A stretch of 64,000 nucleotides of DNA from Sphingomonas parapaucimobilis NBRC 15100. GTDB taxonomy: Bacteria; Pseudomonadota; Alphaproteobacteria; Sphingomonadales; Sphingomonadaceae. This document shows, piece by piece, positions 17,545 to 26,706 of this stretch. Both the position numbers and the translations under genes were made by a program. The notes below the pieces were generated by a model. The model made no database searches and was not told where the DNA came from. It saw only the letters and a list, made by a program, of their open reading frames with translations. Position 1 is the stretch's first letter; each line of letters begins with the position of its first letter. The stretch covers positions 1-64,000 of the forward strand of contig NZ_BBPI01000010.1 in assembly GCF_000787715.1 (NCBI RefSeq). The letters are read 5' to 3'.

Positions 17545-17624
17545 GGGGAGGGATTGGGGTAGGGCCTCACCGCGGGTTTTGCGCTTGCGGAAGCGTCCCA
17601 CCCCCGGTCCCTCCGCTGAAGGGG
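17545..17624. repeat. 80-bp direct repeat, right of IS110 element
   Basis: This is the second copy of 16364-16443. It continues on its outer side into AGGGGTGGATC, so each copy retains one native flank of what looks like a single original intergenic repeat. Confidence 0.85.
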
Positions 17625-17673
17625 AGGGGTGGATCAAGCCTTTCATCACGCTCCAAACGGCAGGCCCCCTCCG

Positions 17674-18603
17674 TCAGACCTTGCTCGTCAGCTCCGGCAC
17701 GACGGTGAACAGGTCACCTACCAGGCCGATATCGGCGACCTGGAAGATCGGCGCGTCCTCGTCCTTGTTGATCGCGACGATGACCTTGGAGTCCTTCATC
17801 CCCGCCAGATGCTGGATCGCGCCCGAGATACCGACCGCGACATAGACTTCGGGTGCCACGATCTTGCCGGTCTGCCCGACCTGATAGTCGTTGGGGGCAT
17901 AGCCCGCATCGACCGCCGCACGGGACGCACCGACGGCGGCGCCCAGCTTGTCGGCCAGCGGGTCGATAAGCGCATGGAACTGCTCCTCCGAGCCCAGCGC
18001 GCGACCGCCCGAGACGATGATCTTGGCGCTGGTCAGCTCGGGGCGGGCATTCTCGGCCTTTTCCGCGCCGACGAAGCGGGACTTGGCCGCATCGCCGGTG
18101 GAGGCTACCGCCTCGATGCTGCCCGCGCCGCCCTCGGCCGCCGCCTTCTCGAAGGCGGTGGTGCGCACGGTCAGGACGAGTTTCGTGTCGCTGGTCTTCA
18201 CCGTCGCGATAGCGTTGCCCGCATAGATCGGCCGGGTGAAGCTGTCTGGTCCTTCGACCGACAGGATGTCGCTGATCTGCATCACGTCGATCAGCGCGGC
18301 GACGCGCGGCGCGATGTTTTTGCCGGTCGTCGTGGACGGCGCGAGGAAGGCGTCATGATGGCCCATCAACTCGGCGATCAGCGGCGCGACATTCTCGGCC
18401 AGTGCATTCGCATAGGCCGCATCGTCGGCGACATGGACCTTGCCCACGCCAGCGATCTTCGCCGCCGCCTGCGCCACGCCGTCCACGCCCTGCCCGGCGA
18501 CGATCAGATGCACCTCGCCCAGCTTCGACGCCGCCTTGACGGTCGCCAGCGTGGCATCCTTGACGGACCCGCCGTCATGCTCGACCCAAACCAGCGTCTT
18601 CAC
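17674..18603 (-). CDS. etfA: Electron transfer flavoprotein alpha subunit (FixB)
   Basis: This 309-residue subunit of the cytosolic FAD heterodimer accepts electrons from acyl-CoA dehydrogenases and passes them to ETF-ubiquinone oxidoreductase. The C-terminal FAD-binding region has [12 protein letters not shown] and [24 protein letters not shown]. The GTG start overlaps the etfB stop as GTGA, so the two are coupled. Being in the same block as an acyl-CoA dehydrogenase and a fatty-acid porin fits beta-oxidation. Confidence 0.96.
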   Translation of the reverse strand: MKTLVWVEHDGGSVKDATLATVKAASKLGEVHLIVAGQGVDGVAQAAAKIAGVGKVHVADDAAYANALAENVAPLIAELMGHHDAFLAPSTTTGKNIAPRVAALIDVMQISDILSVEGPDSFTRPIYAGNAIATVKTSDTKLVLTVRTTAFEKAAAEGGAGSIEAVASTGDAAKSRFVGAEKAENARPELTSAKIIVSGGRALGSEEQFHALIDPLADKLGAAVGASRAAVDAGYAPNDYQVGQTGKIVAPEVYVAVGISGAIQHLAGMKDSKVIVAINKDEDAPIFQVADIGLVGDLFTVVPELTSKV

Positions 18604-19349
18604 TTGGCCACTCCCAGTGCTTTGAGTTTCTCGACCAGTTCGTCGACCGAGCCGACCTTGACGCCCGCCTGGCGCTTGCCCGGCTCGGCGACATGGGTGA
18701 TCGTCAGGCGGGGCGCGACGTCGACGCCGTAGTCCCCGGCGGTCTTGGTCGCCATCGGCTTGGACTTGGCCTTCATGATGTTGGGCAGCGACGCATAGCG
18801 CGGCTCGTTGAGGCGCAGGTCTGTGGAGACGATGGCAGGCAATGTCAGCGCCACCGTCTCCAGCCCGCCATCGACCTCGCGGGTGACGTTGGCGCTCTGC
18901 CCGTCGATCTCGACCTTGGACGCGAAGGTGCCTTGCGCCCAGCCGAGCAGGCCCGCCAGCATCTGCCCGGTCTGGTTGTTGTCGCCGTCGATCGCCTGCT
19001 TGCCCAGGATGACCAGGCCCGGCTGTTCCTCCTCGACCACCTTGGCGAGCAGCTTGGCGACGCCCAGCGGTTCGACTGGCTGGTCCGAGGTGATGAGGAT
19101 GGCCCGGTCCGCGCCCATGGCGAGCGCGGTGCGCAGCGTGTCCGCCGCCTTCGGCTCGCCGATCGAGACGACGACGACCTCGGTCGCCGCCCCCTTCTCC
19201 TTCAGCCGGATCGCCTCTTCCACCGCGATCTCGTCGAACGGGTTCATCGACATCTTCACGTTCGCCAGATCGACGCCCGTCCCGTCCGCCTTCACGCGCG
19301 GCTTCACGTTATAATCCAACACCCGTTTCACGGGCACAACGATCTTCAT
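18600..19349 (-). CDS. etfB: Electron transfer flavoprotein beta subunit (FixA)
   Basis: This 249-residue partner of EtfA binds AMP and docks dehydrogenases. The start [19 protein letters not shown] and the ETF-beta signature [20 protein letters not shown] are typical. The ATG at 19349 is preferred to a GTG two codons upstream because it is better spaced from GAGAG. It lies 14 bp downstream of the FadL-like gene and overlaps etfA by 4 bp, so fadL-etfB-etfA is probably one operon. Confidence 0.96.
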   Translation of the reverse strand: MKIVVPVKRVLDYNVKPRVKADGTGVDLANVKMSMNPFDEIAVEEAIRLKEKGAATEVVVVSIGEPKAADTLRTALAMGADRAILITSDQPVEPLGVAKLLAKVVEEEQPGLVILGKQAIDGDNNQTGQMLAGLLGWAQGTFASKVEIDGQSANVTREVDGGLETVALTLPAIVSTDLRLNEPRYASLPNIMKAKSKPMATKTAGDYGVDVAPRLTITHVAEPGKRQAGVKVGSVDELVEKLKALGVAK

Positions 19350-19363
19350 GTCCACTCTCTCAA

Positions 19364-20686
19364 TCAGAAGCTGAAGCGGCCGCCGATCGACGCCACGAAC
19401 GCCTTGGCATTCTGCACCTGACCATTGGTCAGGATCGGTGTCGCCAGGATCGTTCCGTTATAGGCGGCGGTGCGACGGTCGATGGGCGCATTGGCGAAAT
19501 CGATATAGCTGCCTGCCGCGTCCAGCGTCAGGCGCGGGGTTACCTTGTACGAGCCGCCGATCGAGTAGTTCCAACGGTTCGCGTCGGGCACGCGCGCGTC
19601 GCGATTGCCGTTCTGGGTCGGCGTGATACCGCGCTGCACGCCTGCGCGCACGGTCAGGCGATCCGTGGCCGCATAGTCGAAGCCACCCGCCAGCGAGAAG
19701 CTGTTCTTGTAATTTTCCGGGATGGCGGTGTTGATCGGCGCGCCCAGGCGGATCGCGTCGAAATCGGCCCAGGTAAAGCGCACCGCCTGCGCGTTCAGCG
19801 TCAGCTTGTCGGTCGCCCGGAAACGGCCCGCGACGATGATCTGCGCGGGCGTGTAGAAGGTCGCGGTCGCACCATCGATCGTCCGGTTCTGCGTGGCGAG
19901 CGGGCCGAGCAGGCCGCCGACTTCCAGGCTGCCCTTCAGATTATGCTTGATCCGCGACTTGTAGCTGATGCCGACCGTCGCCCAGTCATTGTGCAGCTGG
20001 ACACCTGCGCTCCACCCGAGATCCCAGCCATCGCCCTTCAGCCGCTGATACCCGTCCGGCAGCGTCGCCAGCACGTTGGGCAGTGCATTGCCCAGTTCGG
20101 CCTTCGTATATTCGACGTTCACCGCACCACCGACGCGCAGCCAGTCGAGGACCGCGATGCCGATCGAAGGCTGGATGTCGATCGTGCGCAGTTCGGTCTT
20201 GAGCGCGCTGTAGCGAGCCCAGCTGGTCGTATTATACTCCGTGGTGAAGCTATAGGGCGAAGTAACCGCCAGGCCGACCGCGACCCGGTCGTTCAGCGGA
20301 ATGGCGACCGCGCCCGACGGCACGACGCCGCGATTGATCGGGTCGCTCGACACCCGGTCGCCGCCGACCGGCTGGAAGGTCTGTACGGGGCCACCGGGCA
20401 GGGTCGGACGACGGATCAGCGTACCATTGTCGACCACATCGCCCTTGGGGATGATCGCCGATGCGCCGATCACGGCCTCGCCGCGCTCCATGCCCGCAAT
20501 CGCCGCCGGGTTCCACCAGAGCGAGGACGCGCCGGTATCGGCACCCTCACCCGAAAAGGCGCGACCCTGGCCACGGGTCGACTGTTCCTGAAGGTAAAAG
20601 GCCTGGCCATGCGCCGCGCCCGCAAAGGCGAAGGACGAGGACAGGATGGCGGAGACCAGAAGCGGCGCCTTGAGGGACTTGTTCAT
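19364..20686 (-). CDS. OmpP1/FadL-family outer-membrane fatty-acid porin
   Basis: This 440-residue outer-membrane beta-barrel has a cleavable signal peptide ([19 protein letters not shown], cut near AHGQA) and the FadL N-terminal hatch sequence [18 protein letters not shown] followed by SLWWNPA. The last residues end in phenylalanine (IGGRFSF), as in outer-membrane barrels. It should let long-chain fatty acids or other hydrophobic molecules diffuse in. The ATG at 20686 is used because GGGGAG sits 7 bases upstream, whereas the ATG two codons earlier would be too close. Confidence 0.92.
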   Translation of the reverse strand: MNKSLKAPLLVSAILSSSFAFAGAAHGQAFYLQEQSTRGQGRAFSGEGADTGASSLWWNPAAIAGMERGEAVIGASAIIPKGDVVDNGTLIRRPTLPGGPVQTFQPVGGDRVSSDPINRGVVPSGAVAIPLNDRVAVGLAVTSPYSFTTEYNTTSWARYSALKTELRTIDIQPSIGIAVLDWLRVGGAVNVEYTKAELGNALPNVLATLPDGYQRLKGDGWDLGWSAGVQLHNDWATVGISYKSRIKHNLKGSLEVGGLLGPLATQNRTIDGATATFYTPAQIIVAGRFRATDKLTLNAQAVRFTWADFDAIRLGAPINTAIPENYKNSFSLAGGFDYAATDRLTVRAGVQRGITPTQNGNRDARVPDANRWNYSIGGSYKVTPRLTLDAAGSYIDFANAPIDRRTAAYNGTILATPILTNGQVQNAKAFVASIGGRFSF

Positions 20687-20726
20687 GAGCATACTCCCCG
20701 GGAAATTCTATGTGATTGGGCAAGGA

Positions 20727-21134
20727 TCAGCGGATGCGGGTCCAGGTCTGCGTCTTGCAGAGCGGCACGAAGACACAGCCGCGCACCTTCAGCGTGTCCG
20801 GCCCCTCGGGCGTCAGCTTGGCGCTATAGGTCTTGCCATCCTCGGCATTGTAGATGGTGCCGCCGCCCCAGGCCGCGCCATCCTGCGAAAAGCCCTGCAG
20901 GATCAGCAGGTTCTTGAGCGGTCGATTACGCAGCTTGGGATCGCGGTTGGCCTGGTCGGTCAGCGCGGGATTGGTGCGCAGCTTTTCCGAGGACAGGATG
21001 CGACCGCACACCGAATTGCCGCACTTCTGGATCTCGACGATACCGCCGCGCGTCTGGGTCTGCCAGCGGCCGACCACCGAGTCCGCATTCACACCGGCCG
21101 CTGCAAGGGCCATGGCCGTCAGGGTCAACAACAT
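20727..21134 (-). CDS. DUF2147 exported protein
   Basis: This 135-residue protein has an N-terminal signal peptide (MLLTLTAMALAAAGVNA) followed by a DUF2147 domain: VVGRWQTQTRGGIVEI, CGNSVCGRI and KGCVF-like terminal strands (RGCVFVPLCKTQTW). Four cysteines may form two disulfides in the periplasm. The start at 21134 follows GGAGAAGAGG. It is 40 bp upstream of the FadL-like gene on the same strand and is probably the first gene of that operon. Its biochemical function is not established. Confidence 0.85.
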   Translation of the reverse strand: MLLTLTAMALAAAGVNADSVVGRWQTQTRGGIVEIQKCGNSVCGRILSSEKLRTNPALTDQANRDPKLRNRPLKNLLILQGFSQDGAAWGGGTIYNAEDGKTYSAKLTPEGPDTLKVRGCVFVPLCKTQTWTRIR

Positions 21135-21200
21135 GCCTCTTCTCCTCTCCATGCCCGTCATACGGGCCGGAGCGCCGGTTCTGACCGGTCGCCCCCGAAT

Positions 21201-21212
21201 TACCCTATACGT
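21201..21212. promoter_or_regulatory. Shared fad-region motif, copy 1
   Basis: TACCCTATACGT occurs here, upstream of the DUF2147-fadL-etfBA operon, and again at 26624-26635, between thiolase and acyl-CoA ligase genes. Downstream at 21232-21246 is the inverted repeat ATAAC-N5-GTTAT. It could be a regulator site or a promoter element (ACGTATAGGGTA on the minus strand). Confidence 0.4.
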
Positions 21213-21251
21213 TCATCACATGACGCATAGGATAACAACACGTTATGCCTA

Positions 21252-21289
21252 CGATGCCGGTTGACCGCAATCAAGCGTAACCGGCATCG
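21252..21289 (-). terminator. Hairpin after acyl-CoA dehydrogenase gene
   Basis: Perfect 11-bp arms CGATGCCGGTT and AACCGGCATCG lie 8 bp past the stop codon of the acyl-CoA dehydrogenase. No U-tract follows, so it may be a weak terminator or an mRNA-stabilising 3-prime end. Confidence 0.55.
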
Positions 21290-21296
21290 CTTCGTT

Positions 21297-23093
21297 TCAA
21301 AATGCTTCCAGCTCCAGCGCCATGGTCGAGCGCTTGCCCGACTTGATCGCCAGGAACGCAGCCGTCGCCTGGGGCAGGATACGGTCGAAGAAGAACCCGG
21401 CGGTGGCGAGCTTGGCCTTGTAGAAGCCCGCCTCGTCGGTGCCTTCGGCGAGCCGTTCGGTGGCGATCCGCGCCGACTTCAGGAAGCAATGCCCGATGCC
21501 GACCAGGCCGAGCAGGCGCAGATAGTCGGTCGCCGCGGCACCCGCTTCCTCGGGGTCCTTCATGCCCTTTTGCGCGATCATGCCGGTGCTGAGCTGCAAC
21601 GCACCGAACGCCTGCTGCATACCCGCAGCCCAGCCTGTGATCGCCTTGTCGTCATGCTTCACGAGCGCCTCGACCTGCTCGGACACGGCATGGAAGAAGG
21701 GGCGCATATAGCGGCCCATATGCGCGGGCATCTTGCGGCCGACGAGGTCGAGCGCCTGGACGCCGTTGGTGCCCTCGTAGATCTGGGCGATGCGGGCGTC
21801 GCGGACGAACTGCTCGATGCCGTGGTCGCGGATATAGCCATGGCCGCCATGGACCTGCACCGCCATGTTCGCCGCGTCGAAGGCGAGGTCGGTGAACAGC
21901 GCCTTCACGACCGGGGTCATCAGCGCGACGAAATCCGCCGCGCGCGACTTGTCGGCGGGATCGATCGCGTTCGCCTCCGCATCCAGCCCGCGCGCCGCCC
22001 ATTGGCCCAGGGCACGGCACCCTTCCGCATAGGCGCGCATGGTCATCAGCATCCGGCGCACGTCCGGGTGGACGATGATCGGATCGGCGGGCAGATCGGG
22101 ACGCGCCGCTCCGCCCAGCGCGCGGCCTTGCAAGCGGTCCTTGGCGTAAGCGACCGCCGACTGGTACGCGACCTCGTTGATGCCCAGACCCTGGATGCCG
22201 ACCGAGACACGCTCGGTATTCATCATGGTGAACATCGCGGCCAGACCCTTGTTCAGCTCGCCCACGACCCAGCCCTTGGAGTCGTTGAATTCCAGCTGGC
22301 AGGTGGCCGACGCCTTCAGGCCCATCTTATGCTCGATCGCCGCGACGCTGACGCCGTTGGCCGGGCCGACCGAGCCGTCATCCTTGGGCAGATATTTCGG
22401 CACCAGGAACAGGCTGATCCCCTTCACCCCCTTGGGCGCATCGGGCGTCCGCGCGAGAACGAGGTGGATGACGTTATCGGTCAGGTCATGGTCGCCCGCC
22501 GAGATGAAGATCTTGCCGCCGGTCAAACGGTACGACCCATCCTCCTGCGGTTCGGCACGGGTGCGCAGCAGCCCCAGATCGGTGCCGCAATGCGCCTCGG
22601 TGAGGCACATCGTCCCCGACCATTCGCCCGAAATCATCTTGGGCAGATAGAAGCTCTTCAGGTCTTCCGAGCCATGGCCCATCAGCGCGGTGGTGGCACC
22701 ATGGGTCAGGCCGGGATAGAGGCTGAACGACAGGTTCGTCGCGCAGATCATCTCCTCGACCAGCTTGTTGACGGCCTCAGGGAGCCCCTGCCCGCCATAT
22801 TCGACCGGCGAGGCCAGCGCGGCCCAGCCGCCTTCGCAGAACTGGCTATAGGCTTCCTTGAACCCGGCGGGGGTGCGGACGACGCCGTTTTCCAGCTTGC
22901 ACCCTTCGATATCGCCGGTGGCGTTGAGCGGCAGCAGGACCTCCTGCGTGACGCGCGCCGCCTCTTCGAGGATGGCGTCGTACAGTTCGGGACCGAATTC
23001 GTCCTGCCCCGCGACGGGGCCGAACTCGTCCTCCTTGAACAGCTCGTGGAGGACGAAACGCATGTCGCGCAGCGGTGCGTTATAGACTTGCAT
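21297..23093 (-). CDS. Acyl-CoA dehydrogenase, long C-terminal-extension type
   Basis: This 598-residue FAD enzyme does the first oxidation of beta-oxidation and feeds electrons to EtfAB. It has the N-terminal acyl-CoA dehydrogenase domains, the flavin-contacting block MCLTEAHCGTDLGLLRTRA, and IAQIYEGTNGVQALDLVGRK, where the glutamate after Tyr is the likely catalytic base region. It also has about 130 extra C-terminal residues found in the FadE5/DmdC-type subgroup. It starts 18 bp after the FadN-like gene and is the third gene of the thiolase operon. Confidence 0.93.
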   Translation of the reverse strand: MQVYNAPLRDMRFVLHELFKEDEFGPVAGQDEFGPELYDAILEEAARVTQEVLLPLNATGDIEGCKLENGVVRTPAGFKEAYSQFCEGGWAALASPVEYGGQGLPEAVNKLVEEMICATNLSFSLYPGLTHGATTALMGHGSEDLKSFYLPKMISGEWSGTMCLTEAHCGTDLGLLRTRAEPQEDGSYRLTGGKIFISAGDHDLTDNVIHLVLARTPDAPKGVKGISLFLVPKYLPKDDGSVGPANGVSVAAIEHKMGLKASATCQLEFNDSKGWVVGELNKGLAAMFTMMNTERVSVGIQGLGINEVAYQSAVAYAKDRLQGRALGGAARPDLPADPIIVHPDVRRMLMTMRAYAEGCRALGQWAARGLDAEANAIDPADKSRAADFVALMTPVVKALFTDLAFDAANMAVQVHGGHGYIRDHGIEQFVRDARIAQIYEGTNGVQALDLVGRKMPAHMGRYMRPFFHAVSEQVEALVKHDDKAITGWAAGMQQAFGALQLSTGMIAQKGMKDPEEAGAAATDYLRLLGLVGIGHCFLKSARIATERLAEGTDEAGFYKAKLATAGFFFDRILPQATAAFLAIKSGKRSTMALELEAF

Positions 23094-23111
23094 GGGATTA
23101 TCCTCTCCCGA

Positions 23112-25442
23112 TCAATTGCGCAGCGGCTTGCCGGTTTCGAGCATATGCTCGACCCGCGCCTGGGTCCGCGCGTCCTTGACGCTTTCCATGAAGGCGGCGC
23201 GTTCCAGCTTGAGCAGCTGATCCTCGCTCACCTCGTCGATGATGTCGGCCTCGCCGCCGGTGACGATATTCGCCAGACGGCCCGCGACCACAACGTCGTA
23301 CGGCGTGGCGACGCCCTTCTTGGCGAAGTCCGCGACTGCGCCGTTGAAGGCGACACGTCCGGCCGCACCCGGCAGGCGGAAGACCGGCTTTTCGGGCGCC
23401 TGATAACCCTCGACCAACGATAGCGCCTTCTGCTTGGCATCGGCCAGCAGCCGGTCGCGGTTCATGGTGATGCCGTCGTCTTTGCGGAGATAGCCCATCT
23501 CCTTGGCCAGCGCCGCCGAGCGCGACACCTGCGCGGTCGAGATGGTCTCGAACGCCTTCATGACGGCGGGCATCGGCCCCTTGGGGCTTTTGGGCGACTT
23601 GGCGAGACGGTCGATCAGCTCGCCATTGCCGCCCCAGCCCGGCACCAGACCGACGCCGGTCTCGACCAGCCCGATATAGCTCTCGGCATGGGCCTGGATC
23701 GCATCGGCATGGAGCAGGATCTCGCACCCGCCGCCCAGCGCCATGCCGGCAGGGGCTGCTACTACCGGGAAAGGCGCGTATTTCAACGCCTTGTACGCCT
23801 GCTGCCCCGCGACGACCAGCTTGTCGACCTCACCCCAGGCCGCGATGTTCACCGCAAACATGGCGAGGCCCAGATTGGCTCCGGCCGAGAAGTTGCTGCC
23901 CTCGTTATAGATGACCAGCGCCTTGTACTGGCTCTTCACCAGCGCGATGGTCTTTTGGAGGAGCGACAAGACCTGCTCGTCGAGCGCGTTCATCTTGCCG
24001 GTGAACTCGAACGCCACCACGCCGTCGCCAACATCCCAGGCGGCGGCTGAGCCATTCTTAAGCAGCGGTTCGGAGCGCAGCTTGATGTCTTCGAGCAGGA
24101 CGACACCCTTGGCGCGGACCACATCGGCATAGTCGCCGCCCAGCGTCAGATACTGCCGCTTGCCATCGACCACGCGGTAGAAGGTACGGTCGCCCGCCGT
24201 TTCCAGCAGCGCGGGGACCGGCTTGCCCTCGGCGCGCAGCCGCTCGGCCAGCTTGCCCGGCCCCATGCGGTCGATCAGCTCGAACGGGCCGAACTTCCAG
24301 TTATAGCCGAGCTTCATCGCGTCATCGATCGCGACCACATCGTCCGCCGCCTCGCCGACCAGCCCGGCGGCATAGGACAGGACCGGCCCCAGCACCGCCC
24401 AGGCATAGTCGCCGACCTTGCCCGGCGTCGCGACCAGCGCGGCCAGGTCCTTCTCGGCGCGCGCCGGAAGCCGGTCGGGCTTCTTCTCCGCGCGATATTC
24501 GCCGGTCTGGAGGTCGATCGCCTGCTTGGCCTTGGTGCCGTCGGGCTTGCGGTCGAGGCGGTAGAAGCCGCCCTTGCCCTTGCGGCCCGTGAACCCGTCC
24601 GCGATCATCTTGTCGACCAGCGGCAGCGGGCGGATCGTGTCGAAATAGGCGTCCCCTTCCGGCAGGGTCGAAGACAGCGACTTGGCGAGCAGCGGCATCA
24701 GGTCGATGCCGACCAGATCGATCAGCCCGAAAATGCCGGTCTTGGGCACGCCCATCGGACGGCCGCCGATCTGGTCGGCCTCCTCGACGGTCAGGCCCTG
24801 GTCCATCGCTGCGTTGATCGCGACCGCCAGCCAATAGGTGCCGATGCGGTTGGCGATGAAGCCCGGCGTGTCCTTGGCGCGGACGATCCGCTTGCCCATG
24901 CGGTGATCGACGAACTGCTCGACCTTGGCCGCGACACCGGCATCGGTGTGCTCCGAGGTCACGATTTCGATCAGCCGCATGTAGCGCGGCGGATTGAAGA
25001 AATGGGTGATCAGGAAGTCGCGGCGGAACTGCTCCGACCGCCCCTCGACCAGATGGCCGAGCGGGATGGTCGAGGTGTTGGACGACACCGCCGTGCCGGG
25101 GCGCTTCAGTTCCTCCAGCTTGGCATAGAGCGCCTGCTTGATATCCAGCCGCTCGACCACCGCCTCGACGATCCAGTCGCATTCGGCGACGCGGGCCAGA
25201 TGATCCTCGATATTGCCGGTTTCCACCAGCTTGGCGGCGGCGGGCGACATGAAGGGCGCGGGCTCGGTCTTGAGCATCCTGGCGACGGCACCCTTGGCGA
25301 CGGCATCGCGGTCGGTGCCGTCCTTGGGCACGATGTCGAGCAGCAGGACAGGCATACCGGCATTGGCGACCTGCGCCGCAATGCCCGCGCCCATCACCCC
25401 TGCGCCGATCACGCAAACCTTGTTGATCGTGTCAGCCATCAT
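23112..25442 (-). CDS. Bifunctional 3-hydroxyacyl-CoA dehydrogenase / enoyl-CoA hydratase, FadN-like
   Basis: This protein of about 776 residues has domains in FadN order: an N-terminal NAD-binding 3-hydroxyacyl-CoA dehydrogenase (VCVIGAGVMGAGIAAQVANA, residues about 8-27), two C-terminal 3HCDH domains (GRKGKGGFYRL), then a crotonase domain near residues 480-700 (GSNFSAGANLGL, PAGMALGGGCEILLHAD). E. coli FadB and FadJ have the reverse order. It does the hydration and second oxidation steps. Start codons at 25442 and 25439 both overlap the thiolase stop (ATGATG), so coupling is strong. The block thiolase-FadN-acyl-CoA dehydrogenase resembles Bacillus fadNAE. Confidence 0.93.
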   Translation of the reverse strand: MMADTINKVCVIGAGVMGAGIAAQVANAGMPVLLLDIVPKDGTDRDAVAKGAVARMLKTEPAPFMSPAAAKLVETGNIEDHLARVAECDWIVEAVVERLDIKQALYAKLEELKRPGTAVSSNTSTIPLGHLVEGRSEQFRRDFLITHFFNPPRYMRLIEIVTSEHTDAGVAAKVEQFVDHRMGKRIVRAKDTPGFIANRIGTYWLAVAINAAMDQGLTVEEADQIGGRPMGVPKTGIFGLIDLVGIDLMPLLAKSLSSTLPEGDAYFDTIRPLPLVDKMIADGFTGRKGKGGFYRLDRKPDGTKAKQAIDLQTGEYRAEKKPDRLPARAEKDLAALVATPGKVGDYAWAVLGPVLSYAAGLVGEAADDVVAIDDAMKLGYNWKFGPFELIDRMGPGKLAERLRAEGKPVPALLETAGDRTFYRVVDGKRQYLTLGGDYADVVRAKGVVLLEDIKLRSEPLLKNGSAAAWDVGDGVVAFEFTGKMNALDEQVLSLLQKTIALVKSQYKALVIYNEGSNFSAGANLGLAMFAVNIAAWGEVDKLVVAGQQAYKALKYAPFPVVAAPAGMALGGGCEILLHADAIQAHAESYIGLVETGVGLVPGWGGNGELIDRLAKSPKSPKGPMPAVMKAFETISTAQVSRSAALAKEMGYLRKDDGITMNRDRLLADAKQKALSLVEGYQAPEKPVFRLPGAAGRVAFNGAVADFAKKGVATPYDVVVAGRLANIVTGGEADIIDEVSEDQLLKLERAAFMESVKDARTQARVEHMLETGKPLRN

Positions 25443-26575
25443 GCACGCTCCAATACCGTGGCGATGCCCTGCCCGCCGCCGATGCACTGGGTCGCCAGCG
25501 CATAGTGGCCGCCGTCACGCGCCAGCAAAGCCGCCGCCTTGCCGACGATGCGCGCGCCGGTCGCGCCCAGTGGATGGCCGATCGCGATCGCGCCGCCATC
25601 CTTGTTGATGGTGTCTTCCTTCAGCCCCAGGTCGCGGATGCAGGCGATCGCCTGGCTGGCAAAGGCTTCGTTGATCTCGACGACATCGAGGTCGCTCGAC
25701 GCGATGCCCGCGCGCGAGAGCGCCTTCTTGGACGAGGCGATCGGGCCGAGACCCATCGTCTCCGGCTCGCAGCCCGAAATGGCGACCGACTTGATGCGGG
25801 CGAGAATCGTCAGACCATGATTCTTGGCGAACTCCTCCGACGTAACCAGCACAGCGGCCGCGCCATCGGTCAGCGGCGAGGCGGTGCCTGCGGTCACGGT
25901 GCCATCCTTGTTGAAGGCTGGCTTCAAGCCGGACAGAACCTCTTCGGTGGTGTCGGGGCGGATCAGCCCGTCCTCGGTCACGTCGCCCGCCTTGGTGCGG
26001 ATCGGCACGATCTCATCGGCCAGACGACCGGCGGAGCGCGCCTCGGCGGCCTTCTTCTGGCTGGCGACCGCGAACTTTTCCTGCTCGGCGCGGGTGATCT
26101 GGTATTTTTCCGCGACGTTCTCGGCGGTCTGGCCCATGCCCATGTACGCGCCCGGCCGGGCGGCGGCGAGTTCGGGATTGGGCAGCGGGTTATAGCCGCC
26201 CATCGGCACCCGGCTCATCGACTCGATGCCCGCGCAGATGAACGCCTCGCCTGCACCGATCTGGATCTGCCCCATGGCGATATGGATCGCCGACATGGAC
26301 GATCCGCAGAAGCGGTTCACCGTCATGCCGCCGACCGACAAAGGCAGGTCCGCCAGCAGGCCGATCAGCCGCGCGACGTTCATGCCCTGCTCGCCCTCGG
26401 GAAAGGCGCAGCCCAGGATGATGTCCTCGATCTGCGACGCATCGACGCCGGTGCGTTCGATCAGGCCGCGAATCACCTGCGCGGTCAGATCGTCGGGACG
26501 AACCCGTGCGAGCGCGCCCTTGCCAGCCTGGGTGAAGGGAGAGCGGGCATAGCCTGCGATCACGATGTTGGTCAT
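25439..26575 (-). CDS. Acetyl-CoA C-acyltransferase (thiolase)
   Basis: This 378-residue cytosolic enzyme cleaves 3-ketoacyl-CoA in the last beta-oxidation step. The nucleophilic cysteine is in VNRFCGSSMSAIH (about residue 90). The C-terminal active site has NEAFASQA, GGAIAIGHPLGATGARI and QCIGGGQGIA with the acid/base cysteine. It is the first gene of the operon and its stop codon overlaps the start of the FadN-like gene. Confidence 0.95.
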   Translation of the reverse strand: MTNIVIAGYARSPFTQAGKGALARVRPDDLTAQVIRGLIERTGVDASQIEDIILGCAFPEGEQGMNVARLIGLLADLPLSVGGMTVNRFCGSSMSAIHIAMGQIQIGAGEAFICAGIESMSRVPMGGYNPLPNPELAAARPGAYMGMGQTAENVAEKYQITRAEQEKFAVASQKKAAEARSAGRLADEIVPIRTKAGDVTEDGLIRPDTTEEVLSGLKPAFNKDGTVTAGTASPLTDGAAAVLVTSEEFAKNHGLTILARIKSVAISGCEPETMGLGPIASSKKALSRAGIASSDLDVVEINEAFASQAIACIRDLGLKEDTINKDGGAIAIGHPLGATGARIVGKAAALLARDGGHYALATQCIGGGQGIATVLERA

Positions 26576-26603
26576 CCAATCCTCTCTTTATGGGCTTGCG
26601 GCC

Positions 26604-26621
26604 TAACGTTAAGGTGCGTTA
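26604..26621. promoter_or_regulatory. Candidate operator between thiolase operon and acyl-CoA ligase
   Basis: TAACGTTAAGGTGCGTTA has inverted arms TAACG and CGTTA and an internal 8-bp palindrome TAACGTTA. It lies in the divergent promoter region next to a MerR-family gene, so it may be that regulator's site; this is inference. Confidence 0.4.
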
Positions 26622-26623
26622 CC

Positions 26624-26635
26624 TACCCTATACGT
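26624..26635. promoter_or_regulatory. Shared fad-region motif, copy 2
   Basis: TACCCTATACGT is identical to 21201-21212. It lies in the thiolase/acyl-CoA ligase divergent promoter, so the two minus-strand beta-oxidation transcripts carry the same 12-mer near their starts. Confidence 0.4.
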
Positions 26636-26706
26636 CAACACAATAAGCAACTCGACCGCAATCGACAACCGGGTATGGTCGAAAAAAGATATAGGAGAGC
26701 GACGCG

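Noticed and set aside
21261..23423. A long plus-strand frame opposite the acyl-CoA dehydrogenase gene
   Set aside because: The minus-strand gene has clear catalytic motifs; the plus frame has none and spans two unrelated genes.
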